Assembly (NCBI GenBank): GCA_964035545.1 | Contig: OZ037766.1 | Location: 14,993,222-15,057,221, forward strand | Reading direction: 5' to 3' | DNA from: Bugula neritina | Taxonomy: Eukaryota; Bryozoa; Gymnolaemata; Cheilostomatida; Bugulidae | DNA length: 64,000 nucleotides | In this document: in pieces, positions 22,801-36,870 of the stretch | Layout of the letters: each line of letters starts with the position of its first letter | Numbering within the stretch: position 1 is the first letter of the stretch | Notes under the pieces: model-generated | Databases searched by the model: none | Seen by the model: only the letters and a program-made list of their open reading frames with translations | Told to the model about the DNA's origin: nothing | Position numbers and translations under genes: made by a program

Positions 22801-25463
22801 AAACAAGATTTAATAGTTATTTAATGGTAAACATTGGGCTAACATGCTATTTACAATGCTTGTTTGCAATATAATGTAATTGCCTAAACAATTATCTCTA
22901 AAGAAGAATCATTATTTTAAATCTATTTACTTTTGATAATGAAACTGGCATTTGATGGAGTTGTAAAACCATGATATACATTTTATGATCGCATAAAGAA
23001 CTACAAAATTTAGAAAGCTAATTTATGCAGCATGTATGATAGTATCAATAGTACAACAAATAAATATATTGTTGCATGTTCATAATCCACTAAGATTGGA
23101 AATACATGTTCATTTTTTGGTACTACAGTTTTGGTCACCATAACTAAATAGTTTATGGCACCAACTATCGTACATTGTTGCTACTGTTAGATTTTACTTT
23201 GTAGATATTATAAATGCTGCAGTAAACCGTGCAGGTGGGGTCTAGATATATCAAAATTTAAAAGACATTAGATTGAATCTAGATCTACACCCCAACATGG
23301 CAGCCAGTTATAGTACTTGGCATGCTACTCCTTTGTATGAACAAAAAAACAGGTGTTGCAGCAAAGTAGTTTCTAGAAAGTGACTAAAGCTAAATGCATA
23401 GGAGTAAAAACAAAGGCCACACTTTAATGAGTTGATCCCTTTCAGATATCATATCCTTCATTCGGCTTATTTGTATATCTAGCAGAAGTTGCTTCCTCTT
23501 CTCTTCTTCTATGCTCCTAATCCACGCCTTTAGTTCTAATGCTACCAACTGTTTTCTCTCTGTTTCTCCAACTAGTTTATCCTAAAATGATCAGAATATA
23601 TTTTATTGTAGTGATCAGCGGGTTAACTTAACAAGCCTTAGTTCAAGGATGTTTTATTGTACATCCACAACAAATACAAGGGCTAAAGGCCCAGGAGCTG
23701 GTAAATTAGGATATAAATATAAGAGCCATGCTTCGTGTCAACTTATTGCTGACATAGAATTTACTGTACCAGAAATTTACTGTATTCTACTTATTTCAAC
23801 ACTTCACTGTGTGCTAAATTTGCATAAATTAATAGCAACATTCAACAGTTACAAATAATATGTTTTGGATTTTATTTGTGTGTCCATTACTGCTTAAGGG
23901 CTTGTGTGTACAGTGTGTGTACAGTGTGCTTACAGTGTACGTACAGTGTGTGTACAGTGTGTGCACAGTGTACGCACAGTGTGTGTAGGGTGTGTGTACA
24001 GTGTGCGTACACTGTGATCTGCAACTACTTATTAGCTTATTAACTTGCAGCAGAAAAACGTTAGACTGCTTTGATATGTTGTTTAAGCCAAGAAAATTGA
24101 TTTTATTAAACATTTGAAATCTAAGAAAATATTTTTAAACTTTTTAACGCAGATGCTTAGTTTAACTTGAATTTTTTTTTAAAATATGAGAAATTATAAA
24201 TTATTAATGACAAAACTTTCAACACTTGATAGGCCATAGGGCATTACAATTAAACCAAGATTTAAAAAGTTTTAACATTTTTGAAAAATATGTGACATGT
24301 ACAACTAAAAGTAATGTCTTTATTGCTTTCTTATAGATATTGAGATATGTCTATATACGCCTCGTTTATGTGATATTCGGTGCCAGCAAATCAAAAAGCA
24401 AGTATAAATCAGTATATCTCACCTGTACATCATCCACTTGGTAATATAGAGCCTGCTTCTCATTGTCTAGCTGGGCATTGCTTACCATGCTTTGTGTGTA
24501 TCTATGTTGTAGCTCTTTCAATATTGCCTAAACATTACAAACTATCTATACATAATAGTGATCTAACATTTAGCTACATGTATGAGAGGAAAAAATTAAC
24601 ATTCTAGTAGTGGGTATGTTGTTTTCTTAACAATGGATTTAAGTTTCCTATGCATGGACTGTGTACATAAGCTGTATATTTGGGCTAACACTTTGTAAAA
24701 CCGAATTTTACTTTGCTATATTTATTCTGCTATTGATATAGATTTTAGTTATGTTTCATTGGATGGGTTTTTTGCCAAAAACTGACTGATGATCCTTAAA
24801 AATAGCTAATAACAGTTTCACTGACAATTAAATTACATATATTAATGGGATTTTGTGATTCCTTTTATGTTGGTAAATGTTTGATGTAAATTTCCTTTAT
24901 CACAATTTTTATATAGAGGACAAAAATATAATCAAATGATATTTGGTAATGGCTTATAATTGAAAATATTATGATTCATTACTATATATACTACGCAATG
25001 AATTACTATATATACTACATAATGAATTACTATATATACTACGTAATGAATTACTATATAATGCAGATAATAAAAATTACTACAAAAAGCAAAACAAAAA
25101 TCACATCTGCATCAAGAGGCACAGCGCTGGATCATAAATTGGAAAAAAAATAAAAGTTAGACTTTCAATTTTATTCTGCTTCTCCTGGAAAACTTTATTG
25201 TCAAACTTTTAGCTAGATTAGATATCGTCATATGTTTCATTTAAGATCTCGGAGCCTAAAATATGACATACCTGAATTTCTTTCTCAGTTTTATTTGAAA
25301 GGTCTATTGGCTGACTAAAGTCAATGTTTTCTAGAGAGCTCATTGTGGATGCTGTGGGTGTATGTGATATTGCTGATTTTCTCGGTCTACAACTCAAAGC
25401 CTGTTCGTTCTTCTGTCTACCCAACAAAGTTCTCCTAACACGAAGTCTACTACAGTTGTGTGG
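19841..25463 (-). CDS. LRRFIP: LRRFIP-like coiled-coil protein, eight 3' exons
   Basis: Minus-strand exons in coding order: 25272-25463, 24423-24527, 23423-23581, 22657-22777, 22298-22347, 21439-21633, 20736-20840 and 19841-19957, ending at TAA. All have splice consensus (the donor at 23422 is weak) and join in phase, giving 347 residues. The signature is MVSNAQLDNEKQALYYQVDD in exon 2 of this set, closely matching the MVSNAQLDNEK...YQVD block of vertebrate LRRFIP1/2 as I remember it. The C-terminal exons (LLRLEAQMHRHREVYEDTEK and following) also resemble the LRRFIP coiled coil. Family members bind Flightless-I and act in nucleic-acid sensing, TLR and Wnt signalling; the function here is inferred. 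The 5' end is uncertain: the first listed exon is phase 0 and Ser/Arg-rich. Confidence 0.8.
20638..20650. repeat. Poly-G run in an LRRFIP-like 3' intron
   Basis: About thirteen consecutive G residues precede AGGAAAGCTG. This is a homopolymer likely to vary in length between individuals and in assemblies. Confidence 0.8.
23902..24016. repeat. Imperfect 10-12 bp minisatellite (ACAGTGTGTGT type)
   Basis: About ten degenerate units alternating ACAGTGT with GT- or ACGT-rich spacers lie in the intron between LRRFIP-like exons 23423-23581 and 24423-24527. Confidence 0.8.
24978..25060. repeat. Short tandem repeat, about 24-bp unit
   Basis: Three to four units of ATGAATTACTATATATACTA with a variable CG/CA joint lie in the LRRFIP-like intron next to exon 25272-25463. 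Confidence 0.75.
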
Positions 25464-26489
25464 CTGAAGAAAACAGAGAGTGCACTTGAAGCTCAGGGCA
25501 TTTAATTTATAGTATGCATCAGTAATGCTAATAATATAAACATTTCGTAGATTTTTTTGGATTGTGTTAATTAGTGTTAAAGGCTGGTTTCACTTGTACA
25601 GTTTATACAATAGTAATTCATAAAGCCTCAACAATACAGCAGCTCTAATTAGTTTAGATATCATTGGTTGCTATAGTATATGTACTGCCACTGTATTCCT
25701 TGTATTCCTAGAACCTACAGAGTATTAGCTGCCAATTAAGTTCATACTCGGGTACCTGCATGCAAACGGTATTTAATCTCGGCTAATATACTACACCTGA
25801 AATGAGTGGGAATAATAATAGAGTGGCAATTAATTGATATGACAAGTTGTATAACTGCATGTATAACATATGTGCACATCTTTGAAGCTATAAAAATGAT
25901 ATACTACAAATATATATATTTATATTAAAATTGTCAGCAGTACTATACAAATCTATCAGTTTTAACTGATTACAATAGTGCAATAGGCATAGCATTGTAA
26001 AATACCAATCTTCTGCCTTAGAGATGTCACCGGACCTTTATGCAGTGATCTATCCACTTGTTTCAGGGAAATCATGTCTGAATGGGGAAAACTGCCAAAT
26101 TCGGAAAAGATTCAATTAGAATAATATACGTAGATATGTTGCTTTGAGCTAAAAATTTCTAGAATAACATTACATTGTGATCTTCATATGCAAATAAAAT
26201 GAATTTTAAAACTATTTCAAGCTCAGCTGGTTAAATAATAAGTGGTATGATGTAGTCAAGCAACGAGAATGAGTGCAAAATACCCCCTTCAATTGTAGTA
26301 TATATTCTTTAAATAACACCCTATCAGAAGCATTCTAGTACTACTGCCTGCATAAAGCTGACTGATACATGTCGGTAACCTTCAATAAAAGGCAGTTGAA
26401 CATACTTGCTTACCTAATTGGCAGTGGTTTTTTTTACAGTTATAGGTCTGGTAATGGTTGCTGCACTATACTAAAAAGATCTAAGTGGT
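25464..26489. other. 5' flank or intron of the LRRFIP-like gene
   Basis: Apart from the doubtful small exon at 26031-26075, I recognise nothing defined here. The missing 5' exons may lie here or beyond the transposon cluster. Confidence 0.3.
26031..26075 (-). CDS. Possible first coding exon of the LRRFIP-like gene
   Basis: An ATG at 26073-26075 opens 15 codons (MISLKQVDRSLHKGP) that end at a GTGACA donor in phase 0, compatible with the exon at 25272-25463. It is short, and only phase and position support it. Confidence 0.25.
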
Positions 26490-26583
26490 GGAGGAAAGTT
26501 AGCTGTATTGAATTCACTCATTATAGTTTTATTTTGTATGAAAATGCACATAAATTTCACTTTATTGACAAAATAATTGTTGC
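26490..26583 (+). repeat. Dispersed repeat copy A, left part
   Basis: This matches 30880-30970: both have GTTAGCTGTATT, then an AT-rich variable part, and end GACAAAATAATTGT. The right part of copy A is displaced to about 28905-28993 by the (TA)n, Tc1 and other insertions. Confidence 0.65.
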
Positions 26584-26622
26584 AATTATATATATATATA
26601 TATATATAATTATATATATATA

Positions 26623-28770
<2,148 letters not shown>

Positions 28771-28859
<89 letters not shown>

Positions 28860-28873
28860 TTTTTAATTATAGA

Positions 28874-28906
<33 letters not shown>
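28771..28906. repeat. Second (TA)n microsatellite
   Basis: TA tract at 28771-28856 and again at 28876-28906, separated by a short AT-rich piece. Confidence 0.95.
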
Positions 28907-28912
<6 letters not shown>

Positions 28913-28993
28913 ACAATAAACAATGATTGGAGTTATCGAAGAGCATCTGTACTCAAAGCCCAAGCATTCATGCCACACAGCATCTGTGCTGAT
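28907..28993 (+). repeat. Dispersed repeat copy A, right part
   Basis: This matches 31085-31172 over about 85 bp: both start TTGACAATAAACAA, share GAGTTATCGAA and GCATCTGTA, and end TGTGCTGA. It is probably the other half of the copy that begins at 26490. Confidence 0.7.
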
Positions 28994-30120
28994 ACAGCAA
29001 CAATTATTCTAGAAGGTACAGTGCCTATCATTGTGAACAACACAGTAATACCCAATAACCAAGAGCTTGCACAGAATGCATTCAACTACACTGGTGGTTA
29101 TCTGCAGAAGTAGAAAGATTATTTGCAGTAGCATTACATATACTATATAGTATATAGTTACTTAACACTACTATAACCAAGTATCTAAATACTCCAGTAG
29201 GTTAAGGTAGATATTCAGACAAATGAAATCACAGAACATTAGTCTACCAACTCAACATGAGTGATGCCGAAGAAATTATCCAGCCGAAGTTCAAAAAATC
29301 AAAGTTAAAATTGAGCTATGTACTTTAGTAAATAGATAAGTTGCTACAACTCCAATGATTTAGAACTATTTCAGCAGTTACATAAACAGTTTAGTGAAGC
29401 TCTACTAAGAGTTTAATGACATTCATGTTATTTATTGTTATAATTAGTTGAGGCAGATAAAATATACAAAGTATAGAGTTGTCCCCTCTTCAAACTTGCA
29501 TACATATAATATAATGAAGTGAGGCAATGAAGCTCTTACCATTTACAACAGATTTAAGTTAGAGTCAGTAGAGCATGATGTTGAGTTTGCAGGCATGCCT
29601 GCTAAGGAAATGTAGCATAATTCAAGTAACCATGAAATTTTGAACACATATGCTTTTATGTAAAGAACGAAATATTTTAATCTAGCTAAGAATGTTCATG
29701 TAGATTTGAAAAATGTGGCTTGGAGATGCAAACCTTATCTCGAGTTAACAATTTACAATTACCAGCTAGTCACGATAATAGTTCAATTATTTTTGCTGGC
29801 ACCAATGACTCGAATTCAGCACGGGATCGGCTGGGAAGTGGTGGTGCTCGTGATGTGGGGAGCGTTTCACCTGACAACTACATAGCTATTGCTGGAGACA
29901 TTTGCAAAACATACACAATAGCATTCAAACAGAAAAAGTTGAGCAACATTTTTGTAAGTTCTTGAGATGCAGTCTTGAAGGTACTGAGCAGAACATCTAT
30001 TTTATGATGCGAGTTAACATTGATGACACGCCTGCATGAAAAATGTGACCTGGGGCCCCATATCTAGAAGCAAATATAGCAAAAAACAGTCATATCAAAA
30101 TGTAGCCCAATTAATCAGAA
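28994..30120. other. Transposon-derived or unassigned sequence
   Basis: An open frame of 81 codons at 29720-29965 has no recognisable domain. The rest is AT-rich with no exon structure that I can support. It may be flanking retroelement debris, given the relic that follows. Confidence 0.3.
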
Positions 30121-30460
30121 CATCAAAATATTATGTTGACGGCATAGTACGTGGCTTTCTTGGAAAGTATGGAGACTGAAAAGCAACTAATTGCAGATAC
30201 TGAAAATGTGCTCCAAACTGCTGGGTTTGAAATCAAGAGTTGCACAGAGGAGAGAAGCTGTTTGACAGAAGAGGAAGAGGTAAAATTACTAGCCCTCTGT
30301 TGGGAAATGATGGGAAACATTGTCTTCAAATCAATTATAACAATTTGTAAGGAAGTAAGAAGAAGATTCAGATACTTAAGTCTTATAACAAATGATATTT
30401 CTAGAGATAACAAAGTTCCCCCAACTCAAAGAATGATAGCGGAAGCAATTACATAGATCT
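30121..30460 (+). pseudogene. Possible BEL/Pao-type reverse transcriptase relic
   Basis: The frame starting at 30131 reads YYVDG, then METEKQLIADTENVL and AGFEIKSC. This resembles the YVDD box of Pao/BEL RTs and the downstream helix that leads to GGF or AGF plus a charged strand. The box is imperfect, the frame closes at about 30456, and no LTR or other pol domain is seen nearby. This is a weak assignment. Confidence 0.35.
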
Positions 30461-30658
30461 ATCACTCCTTTATGCAATCCACCAATTCACATCGCAAGTC
30501 AAGATGCTTAAAATGGGAAAAGTATCAGTAAATAAATTGAAAAATAACATGGTGATGCCCAGTGATCAGAGAAATAAGTTAGTGCATTTATTTATCTCAA
30601 CAATTTGGAAACTGACAGGCTTCAATGTTAATTTCATTAACCTTGCCATTCCCGTGTA

Positions 30659-30822
30659 AAAGAAGCTTTTTGGTAAAAGCTTTTTGGTGAAAGCTTTTTG
30701 ATGAAAGCTTTTGGTGAAAACTTTTAGTGAAATTTTTTTAGTGAAATGTTGTTTGATGAAAGCTTTTTGGCGACAGCTTTTTGACAAAAGCTTTCAAGTG
30801 AAAGCTTTTTGAAAATAGCTTG
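30659..30822. repeat. Degenerate tandem repeat of about 17 bp (GAAAGCTTTTTGGT type)
   Basis: About nine units of AAAGCTTTTTGGTGAAA, with substitutions and length changes. The HindIII-like core AAGCTT recurs at intervals of 16-19 bases. Confidence 0.85.
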
Positions 30823-30879
30823 TTGACTGTGAGCTATCAATGTTATGGTATGAGTCAGTGCAGCTCAAGAAGTAGAGCA

Positions 30880-31172
30880 GCAAACGTTAGCTGTATTCAC
30901 CTCCCTCATAGTTTTTCTTTTGTGTGAAGATGTATACATAACTGCGTCACTTTAGTGACAAAATAATTGTAAGTATGTTATGTTACTTTTTTGTTTTCTA
31001 AACAATAACTGTAATTGATGAGTGTAAATTAAACCAGATTATTTATACTTTCAGATTACAGTTTTATTTATATAACTATAGATTGTTGACAATAAACAAC
31101 GATTTGAGTTATCGAACAGCATCTGTATTCAGAGCATAGGCATCCGTGCCATACAGCCTTTGTGCTGACACA
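30880..31172 (+). repeat. Dispersed repeat copy B (unsplit)
   Basis: A contiguous version of the repeat whose two ends match 26490-26583 and 28907-28993. It gives the ancestral spacing, about 110 bp between the two conserved blocks. Its identity (gene exon family or transposon) is unknown. Confidence 0.65.
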
Positions 31173-31660
31173 TATATTAACTTTTACAATTCTAAAACCT
31201 CATGCTAGACTGCTAGAAAACTTTTTTTGTAAATTTTAATTCTACTAGAATATAATTTATATTATTTACATGGCCTGTAGTAAAGAAATTATATCGTTCA
31301 TATCAAGCTACTAGCAAAATTATAATAAATGCATTAATGTAATCATTTGGGATAGCTTCAATTTCAAGTTTCAAAATTTTAATGAGAACCTCATAAATAA
31401 ATAGTCACTTAATTTTTCAAAGTTCATAAAACGGAGTAACATCAGTTTGGTAAATAAATCATGATTCTTGCAGTAATTTATTTTAACTAGTCTGTTTTAG
31501 TTCAATGGAGACTTGTTTGTTGCTTTATAACTTACATTCTAGCAGTTGCAATAGGAACTTTGTAATAAAACAGCAACCATAAAGTTAATGCATATCAAAA
31601 TATAAGAATAATATATACTTATAGTGACATCAACAATGGTAATAGTCTCAGCCTCAGTTT

Positions 31661-31663
<3 letters not shown>
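31173..31663. other. AT-rich spacer
   Basis: Nothing recognised other than AT-rich sequence leading into the CT tract. Confidence 0.35.

Positions 31664-31753
<90 letters not shown>
31664..31753. repeat. (CT)n microsatellite, 90 bp
   Basis: An uninterrupted TC/CT dinucleotide run of about 45 units. Confidence 0.98.
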
Positions 31754-31757
<4 letters not shown>

Positions 31758-31879
31758 AAATAAAGTATGATGTCTGCTTACAAGTAAATAGGTGGCTCCA
31801 GAATCCAATCCGTGACCTGTATAGCCTATTATGTGGTTACACTATGACTGTTGGCATCGGAAGTCGTCATTCATCTGAG

Positions 31880-32340
31880 TGTCTGTTGAGCTGAGCCTAT
31901 CCTTTCGTCCTGCTCTCAGCTCTTCTCTGTGTCTCTGGGATCCATCTTCAAAAACCTGCACACCACTATGTAACATAGATTCTCATCTAGTACTTCTGGC
32001 AGCATTCCATTCTCAGGTTTCTGTTCTGGTATGGCAGTGCTTCATGCTATCTGTGAGACAGTCCTTGAAGCACCTCATCTGTCCATTTTGGACCTCTTTT
32101 TATTTTGCAGCTTCCCATAGACTGTATAGATGTTTGTTTTTCATTTTGACCAGATGTCCGGCCCATCGCAGTCTGTTTCTTATGGCAAGACTTTATAAAA
32201 GGATTGGAATCTTTGTTTGTTGTTCGTAATTTCTTCATATGGTAATCTTCAAGGTTCTTAATATCCATATTGTAGGTGCTCCAAGCTTCTGACGCATAGA
32301 GTAGTGTTGGTATAATGATCGCTTTATACACCCTCAGTGT
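31880..32340 (-). pseudogene. Non-LTR retrotransposon (LINE) fragment 1, RT C-terminal part
   Basis: The minus strand reads MYKAIIIPTLLYASEAWSTY, the block of the form Y-A-(V/I)-(V/I)-P-T-LLY-x-E-W that ends the RT domain of many LINEs. A degraded RXXWTD/E-like tail follows (KRGPKWTDEVLQ) with stops. It is a 3'-end fragment resembling fragment 3. Confidence 0.75.
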
Positions 32341-33349
32341 TGTAGCAATTTGTAAATCGTTGGTGCAATAACTTGGCTGTAACTATTACATTAAAATTTA
32401 ACTTGGGAATAATCTTCTCGCGTTTACATTAGAACACTGTTAGATAAACTGTGAGCAATGGGGGATTTCCCCAGGGGCAGGAGATATTCCCAAGCTGAAA
32501 GTGGTTAGATGTTGCAAGTCGATTAGTATTTTAAAGCTGCTATAATCAACTTTTAAATATAATTGGTTTAAATTTTGATTGGTAAACTTGTCTAATAGCT
32601 GCCATATTTTTGAATTTTAATGTTAGAACCCTGTCAACAAAGTTAAAGTAACTGTAAACTGCGTAAAGTCAAAATGAAACATACTCAATTTGATTTTAAG
32701 TTTCATTTTGATTTTACTTCAACTTCGTTAATAAAGTCACATGAGTAGTTTTGTCAACGAAGTCAAAGTAAAATCAAAATAAATATGGGTTAGTTTCAGT
32801 TTGATTTCCTTGTATTTTATGCCAAACCTAACCTTCACTACTTTTAAAAATTATTTCGATTTCCTGATTTAATTTTACGAAACTACAAGTATTACTCTTG
32901 CTATTAGTATCAGTAATAATCATAATGATAATCACTTGGAGTGCTTTTAAAATAATAATAATATTATTGAAATATTATGCTAATTGCATTATACTTAAGG
33001 TGCAAGCCTCTAGGTTCATCTTGACTTTAATAATCATAATGATAATATGACTATGAGCACGAGACTGATTCATAGTTAAGCTAGACTATTGTCTGTCTGT
33101 GTCTTGTGTCATCAATGTAACAATAACTTTTACTATGATTATAAATTTTTGAGTTTTTTTGCTAATATTTATTAAAAAGAATCATTGGCAGTGGCCACAA
33201 GCAGTTGGAATTTGTTGCAAAGCTTAATGCTAATCTTGATGTTTTTTATGTCCACTTGACATTATTTAAATCATGTAAAAGGGTCATAATTAACTTAAAT
33301 TTGTGATTGAAAATTGTTATAATTTTAAAAATTGGTCAAAGGCAAGATG
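32341..33349. other. Unassigned spacer with a foldback segment
   Basis: At about 32703-32737 and 32755-32786 the sequence is an imperfect inverted repeat (TTTTGATTTTACTT against AAGTAAAATCAAAA) with a related partial copy at about 32640-32690. No coding frame is supported. It may be a palindromic MITE remnant. Confidence 0.4.
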
Positions 33350-34260
33350 TTAGAATGGTAAAATTGACTGTAAATATTGAACTTCATACAACCTTCTTTT
33401 CATGAGGTCGAACACATTCATGACATTCACTTCTTGCCTTATGCTCTTGTCGGTTTTGTGCTCCTCAAGACTAATTTCCAGACAGTAATGTAGCATTCTC
33501 ATTTCACATCCACTAAATCTTTCAGGAAAGTAATTTGTCAATGGTTATGTTTCAGCATTGGTCATATCACTGTCCTATAAATACGCACATTAAGTTTCTT
33601 TGAGACATTCTTGTTACATAATACTTCAGTTAATTCTTTTTATTTATCTCAGGCTTTGCCAATGTGCACTTGTACCTCTGCCCTGCATCCTCCTTCCTGG
33701 TGAATTGTAGTCCCCAAGTATTTGAATGTGGTTCTTTGAGGCAAAATTATATGTTCAGAGCTATTGTATGTCTTTAATTTGATGCCATGGCTACCTTGTT
33801 TTGGTGGTATATTTTCAGTTTTAGACCTACTGACTTGTAAGCCCACATCCTGTAATCGCCTTCTTCAGTTTTCTAATCTTTCTTTCATATTGTTGCTACT
33901 CTCATTACATAAGACCAGATTATCTTCAAACAGCATGCTCTATGGTGTGTCTACTCACTGTCTTCCCATTGGCATCCGAGATAAGAACTGCGAAAAGTTA
34001 TGGACTCAGGGCTAAGCCTTTGTGTATTTCAACTTCCACTCTTAGTTCTCTTCTTAGTTTTTCTGCATTTGTTACTACTCTTGTTATTGTATCCTTGTGC
34101 ATGTCCCAAATGATATCAATGTAGGCTTCAGGTACACAGCGGCTTCCTTGGATAATACTATATTAGCTCTCTTGGGATGGTATCTTAGGCCTTTTCCAGG
34201 TCAACAAATACCATATATAGCTCTTTATTAAATCTGCATATTATGTTTCTGTCAAAATGA
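33350..34260 (-). pseudogene. LINE fragment 2, reverse transcriptase core
   Basis: The minus strand reads, from high to low coordinates: LYMVFVDLEKA (about 34210), then in a shifted frame a segment ending in GLALSP, then VGLQVSRSKTE and TFKYLGTTIHQEGG (33649-33846), and finally EMRMLHYCLEISLEEHKTD (about 33430-33510). These are the order and motifs of a LINE RT and its thumb. Frameshifts and stops break it. Its motifs differ from fragments 1 and 3, so it is probably another family. Confidence 0.75.
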
Positions 34261-34879
34261 AAGGTGCTAAAAGTAATGCTTATTTACAGTGAGTACATGC
34301 AGTCTATCTTGCTAACAATTGTGGCGCAATGCATAGCCATACACTGGCACACTCTCATAAGGCCTATTACAGGCTGTACTCACGAGCTGGTGAGAAAAGT
34401 GTCAAACTAGATGATGACACTCAATTCACATTCAATCTTGGATCTTCCATCTGCACTTGTCACTCTTTCGTTGCAGACTTAGATAACAAAACACTGCCAA
34501 GTCTAAATTTCCTTGAACACTTTCACTGCTGTTAGACTTTCAACTGCTCCTCAGAATGGAAGGCCAGACAATATGCTATTGTGACACACAGCCACAACCA
34601 TTTCATGTAAATTTTTAGGCCAAGTACTTTACCACATTACTCCCTTGCAAAGAGGGCTTTGTAGATGCCCGTATCATTTGGCCATGGAAGTGTGAACATG
34701 GATTTTTAGATTCTGAAACTTATTCCAATGGAGTTATTATTGCCATTGTATTGTACAAGCTCTAGCAGCAGTCAAGCATCTATGTACGCATGTCAAATCA
34801 TATGACAAAACTTGTTTTAATACCACTAGAGAAAATACTGAAGAGGTGTTCTACTGACGCCGACCTCCTTCTGTCTTGA
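34261..34879. other. Unassigned sequence between LINE fragments
   Basis: Contains a 68-codon open frame at 34329-34535 with no known domain. I cannot assign it. Confidence 0.3.
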
Positions 34880-35880
34880 TAAACGATGGTTGTACCAGGT
34901 AGATTCATGTTTGGTTGCTGCATTTCCTCACACGATTGTGGAGGCCAATGTGGGAGTAGCAGTCGTTGTTCTCACCTATTTTGTGGAGTTGGGTTTGCAG
35001 GTAGCCCTTTTCTTCATCATGCATCATGTAGGCAGTGCGATTCTGCTTGGCTTGCCTGATGCCGCTTTTTACTGTATACGTCTAATCCTGGGATACCGAG
35101 AGGCTTTCCCATGACTGCATGTTTATTCCAGTGCTCTTCATGTCCAATTTGCAGGTCTGGAGCATTTTGAAAACTCTACATACAACATATTCTTCGGAAT
35201 GCAGCCAACATCCATTCTGCTCACATGCCTAAGCTACTATTGCAAAACATCGTTTTTGGGAATTCTGTCTTGTCATTTGATCTTGAGTAAGTGCCTCGGA
35301 CATCGGAGATTAACGCGATTTATTTGCTTTTTCTTAGTGTTTGCTGACAAATTTTTTGTCTGCAATTTTTTGTGTAGCTTGGCAATTACTGCAGAAGCTT
35401 TGGCAATCCTTGAGTTGATCTTAGGCTCAAGGGAGATGTTTGGGCTGATGGTAGACCCTAGATACTGAAATCTGTCAACTGAGTTGAGCTTCTGATTTCC
35501 TATGTGGGTGTTTCGGTTTGAGTCAGTACTCTCTCTCATCATTTCTGACTTTTTTATGCTGATGGTAAGGCCATAGTCATCACATGCAGAAGCCAGGTCT
35601 CTGAAGTGCTTTCTTTGTGTTTATTGCCAGAGCAGCATCATCAGCAATGTGAGTCTTTCTGATGGTGATCTGCCTCACCTAGGTTTTGGCTTGTAGTTTA
35701 GCAATGTTGTACAGTGTACCACCGGACTTTGAATGAAAGTAGTAAGTACTTCATTGTTCTTGAAGGCATGAGGTGATAGCATTGAAAAGAAAATTCCAAA
35801 AAGAGTTGGGGCCAGTATCCCTCTTTCACCTCTTGATGCTGGGAAACGGATCTAATGTTGTGCTGAAGATTTGAGGATTT
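34880..35880 (-). pseudogene. LINE fragment 3, RT to C-terminus
   Basis: Minus strand in order: LAPTLFGIFFSML (about 35780-35820), a degraded ADD box (about 35640), YGLTISIKKSEM (about 35540), DRFQYLGSTISPNISLE (about 35440), then RCPRHLLKIK and a C-terminal region with GLDVYSKKRHQASQAE. This is a typical LINE RT palm-to-thumb and tail, broken by several stops. It is related to fragment 1 in style. Confidence 0.8.
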
Positions 35881-36870
35881 GAAATAGACTACTTCTGCTT
35901 TTTCAAAATTTGATTTTCACTTAATTCAAAAGCATTTGACCTGAATGTGTAGCGATACAATTTTCAAGGCATTGAGAGGTTTTTAAAGTATTGTATTTAG
36001 TATTGGCTATTGGCTTAATTTAATCACATTGCATAACAATTAATGATCATTAACAAAGTAAATATGCAATAATGTTGGTGAAATGTAAAAAGCAATTAGT
36101 TTGAATATAATCCTAAAAAAGGCTGTTCATATAAACAGTACAAGTATGTTTATACTTGATGTGTCGATGCAGATTCTTGACAATCTTCTGACATTAGGTA
36201 ACTGTTTAATATATAGTTTATTGCTAAAATTAGTCCTCCCATAAACTGAAAAGTTTACGCTTGTTTTTAGTGAGCCAAGTTATCTAACTTAAATTTAATC
36301 TAATGAGAAAATAGGTTTACAAAAAACTGATTAATTCTGAAATAAGTATGGTTTTGTTATTAGCACATCTTAATGCTTTTTTAAATGAGTCTTTTCTAGT
36401 TAAAAATCGTTCCAATATTATAATCAAATAGACCCCATTTGTGCAAGGTATTATTAGATCTGCTGAATCTAAGCAGAACAGCAATTTCTATGATGTTTAA
36501 CCAGACAGAATGTTTAATGAATGAGTCATGTGAATCGGAACAGCATATCAAAAGTTATTCTCTGAATATTTTATCCTTCTATAATCTATATTGTAGCATT
36601 ATCTATTTTTACAATAAATTGGACTTTTTACTTTATGAAGCAATAATTTTGAAATGTTCTGATGGTACATGTCAGACCTTGAAACTGAAAAATGGCTCAA
36701 ATGAGTGCAAATGCAAATGGTTTTTGCATACCTCTAGCAGTTCTAAAGTATTCAATAGTAGTTTCCAAATTAATATGGTCAAACCATTTATTAAACAAAT
36801 ATCCCAGAAACCTGGTTTAGAAATCATTAACTCAGAGGTACCATAATATATTTTTACCGTCAATACATTT
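35881..36870. other. AT-rich spacer upstream of the satellite array
   Basis: It holds a 135-codon plus-strand frame (36439-36846) that lacks a good ATG and any recognised domain. I do not call it a gene. Confidence 0.35.

Noticed and set aside
25150-25200. Short coiled-coil-like exon (EKQNKIESL) between LRRFIP-like exons
   Set aside because: The possible acceptor and donor give a length that breaks the reading phase between flanking exons, which join well without it.
31539-31808. Arg-Glu repeat frame on the minus strand
   Set aside because: It is a translation of the (CT)n microsatellite.
36439-36846. 135-codon open frame upstream of the satellite array
   Set aside because: No ATG at its start, no splice context, no domain, and AT-rich composition like the surrounding spacer.
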